Shown piece after piece: positions 60,271 through 64,000 of a stretch of DNA of 64,000 bases. The stretch lies in assembly GCF_900177325.1 (NCBI RefSeq), contig NZ_FXBL01000004.1, forward strand, positions 744,001-808,000, read 5' to 3'. Made by a program: the position numbers and the translations under genes. The notes under the pieces are model-generated. The model was not told the DNA's origin and ran no database searches. It saw only the letters and a list, made by a program, of their open reading frames with translations. The stretch's first letter is position 1. Each line of letters begins with the position of its first letter. Source of the stretch: Mesorhizobium australicum (GTDB lineage: Bacteria; Pseudomonadota; Alphaproteobacteria; Rhizobiales; Rhizobiaceae).

Positions 60271-61479
60271 ATGCTGCCGATCATTGTCGCGGGTGGAGGC
60301 ATCGGCGGGATAGCCGTCGCGCTTGGGCTCGCCCGCAAGGGAATCCGCACGCTGGTGCTCGAACAGGCAGCCGAACTCGGCGAGATCGGCGCCGGAATCC
60401 AGATCGCGCCCAACGCTTTCCACTGCTTCGATAGACTGGGCATCGGCGACCAGGCGCGCTCGGAAGCGGTGTTCGTCGATCGCCTGCGTCTGATGGACGG
60501 CCTCACGGGCGAGGAGATCGTGCACATCCCGCTCGGCGACGACTTCCGCAGGCGCTTCCGTAATCCCTATGCCGTCGTCCACCGGGCGGACCTGCACGCG
60601 GCTCTGCTCGCCGCGGCGCGGACGAGCGGACTGGTCGAGATCAGGACCAGCCACAGGGTCGAACGCTACGAGCAGGACGGCTCGTCGGTGACGGTGTCCT
60701 GCATCGGCCATGAGCCCATCCGCGGCTCGGCGCTGATCGGCGCAGATGGCCTGCGCTCCCCGGTCCGCGCCCAGATGCTCGCCGACGGCGAGCCGATCGT
60801 CTCCGGCCACACGACCTACCGCTCGGTGATTCCGGTCGAGCAGATGCCCGAGGATCTGCGCTGGAATGCCGCGACGCTGTGGGCGGGGCCGAAGTGCCAC
60901 ATCGTCCACTATCCGCTGAAGGGCTGGAAGGTGTTCAACCTGGTCGTCACCTACCACAACGACGTGAAGGAGGCGGTGGCCGGAAAGCCAGTCTCGGTGG
61001 AGGAGGTGAAGCGCGGCTTCGAGCACATCCATCCGCGTGCGCAGAAGATCATCGAGCATGGTTCGAACTGGAAGCTGTGGGTGCTGTGCGACCGCGATCC
61101 GGTCGACCGCTGGGTCGACGGCCGCGTGGCGCTGCTGGGCGATGCGGCGCACCCGATGCTGCAGTATTTCGCGCAGGGCGCCTGCATGGCGATGGAGGAC
61201 GGCGTGACGCTGTCCGAACTGGCGGCCGCCCATCCCGGCGACATCGAGAAGGCCTTCGCCGCCTATCAGGCGCTGCGCGTGCCGCACACGGCGCGCGTCC
61301 AGCTTGGCTCGCGGGCGATCGGCCAGTACATCTACCATCCGGCGGGCGCGACCGCCCTGGCGCGCAACCACGTGCTGCGCTCCTGGACGCCGGATGAATA
61401 TTACGACCGCCTGGAATGGCTGTACGGCGGCTCGATCCTGCCGCCGGCCGGGCCATCGGCGGCCGGCCAGACGCATTGA
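60271..61479 (+). CDS. FAD-dependent aromatic monooxygenase (3-hydroxybenzoate 6-hydroxylase type)
   Basis: This 402-residue group A flavin monooxygenase has FAD-binding GGGIGG near the N-terminus, the HRADLH segment and the second FAD motif ALLGDAAHPMLQYFAQG. It resembles 3-hydroxybenzoate 6-hydroxylases and salicylate hydroxylases. The downstream gentisate dioxygenase makes gentisate the expected product, hence 3-hydroxybenzoate (or salicylate 5-hydroxylation) as substrate. GGAGG precedes the ATG at 60271. The gene heads the operon, with a 16-base gap to the next gene. Confidence 0.85.
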   Translation: MLPIIVAGGGIGGIAVALGLARKGIRTLVLEQAAELGEIGAGIQIAPNAFHCFDRLGIGDQARSEAVFVDRLRLMDGLTGEEIVHIPLGDDFRRRFRNPYAVVHRADLHAALLAAARTSGLVEIRTSHRVERYEQDGSSVTVSCIGHEPIRGSALIGADGLRSPVRAQMLADGEPIVSGHTTYRSVIPVEQMPEDLRWNAATLWAGPKCHIVHYPLKGWKVFNLVVTYHNDVKEAVAGKPVSVEEVKRGFEHIHPRAQKIIEHGSNWKLWVLCDRDPVDRWVDGRVALLGDAAHPMLQYFAQGACMAMEDGVTLSELAAAHPGDIEKAFAAYQALRVPHTARVQLGSRAIGQYIYHPAGATALARNHVLRSWTPDEYYDRLEWLYGGSILPPAGPSAAGQTH

Positions 61480-61495
61480 ACAGGAGGAACATCAG

Positions 61496-62194
61496 GTGAG
61501 TTTCGTCTTAGAGCCCCAACCGACGCCGAGCGTCGCAGTCCATGGCGAGGAAGCGCGCTTCCCGGTCCGGCGCATCTTCTGCGTCGGCCGCAACTACGAG
61601 GCGCATGCGCGCGAGATGGGCAAGGACCCCACCCGCGAGGCGCCGTTCTTCTTCACCAAGCCGGCCGATGCGGTCGTCGATGACGGCGCCGTCGTGCCCT
61701 ATCCGCCGCTGACCAAAAACCTGCATCACGAGGCCGAGCTGGTTCTCGCGATCGGACGCTCCGGCTTCGAAGTGTCGGAGGAAGATGCCTGGGATCTGAT
61801 CTGGGGCTATGCGATCGGCAACGACCTGACCCGCCGCGACCTGCAGTTCGAGGCGCGCGACAAGGGCAGGCCGTGGGACTGGGGCAAGTCTTTCGACAAC
61901 TCGGCCGTCTGCGGACCGATCCGCAAGGCTGGCGAAATCGGACATCTCGAGAAGGGCGCGATCCGGCTGTCGGTCAACGGAACGGTGCGACAGGACGCGG
62001 ACGTGGCGGATCTTATCTGGTCGGTGCCGGAGATCGTCTCGATCCTGTCCCGCGCGGTGCGGCTGCTTCCGGGCGATCTCGTCTATACCGGGACGCCGGC
62101 CGGCGTCGGTGCCTTGGTGCCGGGCGACGTCTGCGTGATCGAGATCGACGGGCTCGGCAAGCTGACGACGACGATCGGTGAGCCGGCAAAATGA
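61496..62194 (+). CDS. Fumarylacetoacetate hydrolase family protein (probable fumarylpyruvate hydrolase)
   Basis: This 232-residue FAH-fold hydrolase has FCVGRNYEAHAREMG, the metal ligands in NLHHEAELVLAIG, GNDLTRRDLQ and the C-terminal YTGTPAGVGAL. The start is a GTG at 61496 with AGGAGG 8 bases upstream. In a gentisate pathway this enzyme splits fumarylpyruvate into fumarate and pyruvate. Its stop overlaps the next ATG by 4 bases. Confidence 0.88.
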   Translation: MSFVLEPQPTPSVAVHGEEARFPVRRIFCVGRNYEAHAREMGKDPTREAPFFFTKPADAVVDDGAVVPYPPLTKNLHHEAELVLAIGRSGFEVSEEDAWDLIWGYAIGNDLTRRDLQFEARDKGRPWDWGKSFDNSAVCGPIRKAGEIGHLEKGAIRLSVNGTVRQDADVADLIWSVPEIVSILSRAVRLLPGDLVYTGTPAGVGALVPGDVCVIEIDGLGKLTTTIGEPAK

Positions 62195-62841
62195 CCGGTC
62201 TCGTCCTGCACAACTACTTCCGGTCCTCGACGTCGACGCGGCTGCGCGCCGCGCTCAACCTCAAGGGGCTGACATACGACTATGTCGCCCACCATTTGAG
62301 GAAAGGCGAGCATCGCAGCGCGGACTATCTCGCCCTCAACCCGCAGGGGCTGGTGCCGGCGCTGGTGCTGGAAGACGGAACGGTGCTGACCCAGTCGCTC
62401 GCGATTATCGAATATCTCGACGAGACGGTTCCCGAGCCGCCCCTGCTGCCCGCGACGGCCGTCGACCGGGCGCGGGTCAGGTCGCTCGCCTATGCGATCG
62501 CCTGCGAGATCCATCCGGTCAACAACCTGCGGGTGCTCGGCTATCTGAAGTCGGCCTTCGGAGCCGACGACGAGGCAAGCGCGGTCTGGTTCAGGCATTG
62601 GGTCGACGAGACCTTCGTTCCGCTGGAGAAGATGCTGGCCGGCGATCCGAGGACCCGACGCTTCTGCCATGGCGACACGCCCGGGCTGGCTGATGTGTGC
62701 CTCTACGCACAGGTGCTGAACAACCGGCGCTTCAAGGTCGACATGACGCCCTATCCGACGATCGGCCGCATCTTCGACGCATGCGCGGCGTTGCCGCAAT
62801 TCGCGCAGGCCGCGCCCGAGAACCAGCCCGACGCGGAGTGA
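62191..62841 (+). CDS. Maleylacetoacetate/maleylpyruvate isomerase (zeta-class GST)
   Basis: This 216-residue glutathione-dependent isomerase has the zeta-class N-terminal motif LHNYFRSSTSTRLRAAL with the active-site Ser region, 'NPQGLVPALVLEDGTVLTQS' for glutathione binding, and GLADVCLYAQVLN in the C-terminal helical domain. In this operon it would convert maleylpyruvate to fumarylpyruvate. It overlaps the FAH gene by 4 bases and is followed 16 bases later by the MarR gene. Confidence 0.88.
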   Translation: MTGLVLHNYFRSSTSTRLRAALNLKGLTYDYVAHHLRKGEHRSADYLALNPQGLVPALVLEDGTVLTQSLAIIEYLDETVPEPPLLPATAVDRARVRSLAYAIACEIHPVNNLRVLGYLKSAFGADDEASAVWFRHWVDETFVPLEKMLAGDPRTRRFCHGDTPGLADVCLYAQVLNNRRFKVDMTPYPTIGRIFDACAALPQFAQAAPENQPDAE

Positions 62842-62857
62842 GGATGGACGAGGCGTG

Positions 62858-63358
62858 ATGGCGAAGCAGGCGGGTGAACCCAACAACGACGATGTCGCGG
62901 CCAGCGAGGATAGCTTCCTCGCCATGCCCGGCCACCTGCTGCGGCGCTGCCACCAGATCGGCGTGGCGGTCTTCCTCGACGAATGCCGCGCGTTCGACCT
63001 CACACCTCTGCAATTCAGCGTGCTGTCGGCACTGGACGGGTTCGGTGCGATGGACCAGGCGCGGCTGGGCGGCGTCACGGCGCTGGATCGCACGACGATC
63101 ATCGTCGTGCTGACGAAGCTGGAAGAGCGGGGTCTCGTGACGCGCGTGCCGTCGAAGAAGGACAAACGCGCCAAGATCGTCGCCATCACCGAAGCGGGAC
63201 GACGCACCCTGGCGGATGTGCTGCCGAGCGCGCTCGAGGCGCAGAAGCGCATGCTCGGGCCCCTGAACGGTCGCGAGCAGGCACAATTGCTTACGCTGCT
63301 GCGGAAGATGGCCGAGGGCAACAACAGCCTGAGCCGCGCGCCGCACAAGCTGCCCTAG
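62858..63358 (+). CDS. MarR family transcriptional regulator
   Basis: This 166-residue winged-helix regulator has the MarR core: 'QFSVLSALDGFGAMDQARLG', recognition helix 'LDRTTIIVVLTKLEERGLV' and wing KKDKRAKIVAIT. It lies inside the aromatic operon between the isomerase and the dioxygenase and probably senses a pathway aromatic acid. The dyad TATGCGCATA before the first gene is a plausible operator. I chose the ATG at 62858; a GTG three bases earlier is in frame. Confidence 0.88.
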   Translation: MAKQAGEPNNDDVAASEDSFLAMPGHLLRRCHQIGVAVFLDECRAFDLTPLQFSVLSALDGFGAMDQARLGGVTALDRTTIIVVLTKLEERGLVTRVPSKKDKRAKIVAITEAGRRTLADVLPSALEAQKRMLGPLNGREQAQLLTLLRKMAEGNNSLSRAPHKLP

Positions 63359-63396
63359 CCGGTGCGCCATCAACAAAGAACGCGAAGGAGGAGAAG

Positions 63397-64000
63397 ATGA
63401 ACGACGCGGGCCATAGCAATGTGATGAGGCCGGAGGACACTCCGGAACTGCGCCAGCTCTATGCCGACTTCGAGGCCGAGCACCTGAAGCCGCTCTGGAC
63501 GCAGATCGACGACCTGATGCCGGTGGTGCCCAATCCCAAGGCCGTCCCGCATATCTGGAAGTGGTCGAAGCTGTTCCCGTTGGCGGAGCGTTCCGGCGAT
63601 CTTGTGCCGGTCGGGCGGGGCGGCGAGCGGAGGGCGATCGGCCTCGCCAATCCGGGGCTGGGCGGAAAGGCCTACATCAGCCCGACGCTGTGGGCGGCGA
63701 TCCAGTATCTCGGCCCGCGCGAGACCGCGCCCGAACATCGCCACGCGCAGAACGCTTTCCGCTTCGTGGTCGAAGGCGAAGGCGTGTGGACGGTGGTGAA
63801 CGGCGATCCGGTGCGGATGAGCCGCGGCGATCTGCTGCTGACGCCGGGCTGGCATTTCCACGGCCATCACAATGACACCGACAAGCCGATGGCGTGGATC
63901 GACGGGCTCGACATCCCGTTCTCCTATCAGAACGACGTTGGCTTCTTCGAGTTCGGCTCCGACCGTGTCACCGACTACGCCACGCCGCGTTTCTCGCGTG
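63397..64000 (+). CDS. Gentisate 1,2-dioxygenase (partial, C-terminus outside window)
   Basis: This is a bicupin ring-cleaving dioxygenase; 201 residues are visible to the window edge. The first cupin shows the iron ligands in APEHRHAQNAFRF and the second strand GWHFHGHHND. The segment 'HIWKWSKLFPLAERSG' is typical of gentisate 1,2-dioxygenases. It would oxidise gentisate to maleylpyruvate. GGAGGAG precedes the ATG at 63397. It follows the MarR gene by 38 bases, completing the gentisate pathway with the two preceding enzymes. Confidence 0.9.
   Translation, partial: MNDAGHSNVMRPEDTPELRQLYADFEAEHLKPLWTQIDDLMPVVPNPKAVPHIWKWSKLFPLAERSGDLVPVGRGGERRAIGLANPGLGGKAYISPTLWAAIQYLGPRETAPEHRHAQNAFRFVVEGEGVWTVVNGDPVRMSRGDLLLTPGWHFHGHHNDTDKPMAWIDGLDIPFSYQNDVGFFEFGSDRVTDYATPRFSR

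Overview
The window is GC-rich chromosomal DNA of an alphaproteobacterium, most likely from the order Hyphomicrobiales (Rhizobiales) and close to Mesorhizobium/Phyllobacteriaceae. This is inferred from the infC-rpmI-rplT-pheS-pheT neighbourhood, DUF2852, the Tim44-domain protein, abundant HAAT-type ABC transporters, and palindromic intergenic elements of the kind common in those genomes. No rRNA, tRNA, CRISPR array, transposase or prophage was seen.

Layout. 1-4733: a branched-chain amino acid type ABC transporter read leftward (livK-livG-livF-livH-livM, livM cut by the window edge), broken internally by two palindromic repeat elements and divergent from a PAS-LuxR regulator. 5-16 kb: a YbaL-type cation/proton antiporter, an SDR, a class A penicillin-binding protein, a low-GC secreted protein, a Gfo/Idh/MocA enzyme, two Rnk-family proteins, an aldo/keto reductase and a Tim44-domain protein. 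16.3-16.8 kb: an orphan gene whose flanks recur in inverted orientation at 50.0-50.6 kb. 17-23.5 kb (leftward): infC, rpmI, rplT, a kinase-like gene, pheS, a DUF4160/DUF2442 pair and pheT. 23.7-30 kb: hydrolase and benzoate transporter, MscS channel, DUF2852 protein, trypsin-like protease, aldose epimerase. 30-38 kb: a GntR regulator facing a second HAAT operon that includes a beta-keto acid cleavage enzyme and a drug/metabolite-type permease, with a class II aldolase upstream. 38-43 kb: polA (with an in-frame palindromic repeat), zur, gph, rpe, preceded by a candidate two-hairpin small RNA. 43.4-46.8 kb: a metacaspase-like operon of four overlapping or closely spaced genes. 46.8-50.6 kb: ferredoxin reductase, V8/trypsin-like secreted protease, AT-rich stretch and the second orphan module. 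50.9-59.7 kb: a complete kdp potassium-uptake system in the unusual order F-x-B-y-A-C-D-E followed by an EIIA-Ntr-like gene. 60.2 kb to the end: a gentisate-pathway operon (3-hydroxybenzoate 6-hydroxylase type enzyme, fumarylpyruvate hydrolase type, maleylpyruvate isomerase type, MarR regulator, gentisate 1,2-dioxygenase cut by the edge).

How genes work together. The two HAAT systems import amino-acid-like or organic-acid substrates; the second is coupled to a catabolic enzyme. KdpD/KdpE should control the KdpFABC pump, and the adjacent EIIA-Ntr homologue fits the known EIIA-Ntr/KdpD interaction. The gentisate cluster would convert a hydroxybenzoate to pyruvate and fumarate. The most unusual items are the paired orphan modules, the anti-Shine-Dalgarno-loop hairpins upstream of polA, the toxin-antitoxin-like pair inside pheS-pheT, the rearranged kdp operon and the metacaspase operon.
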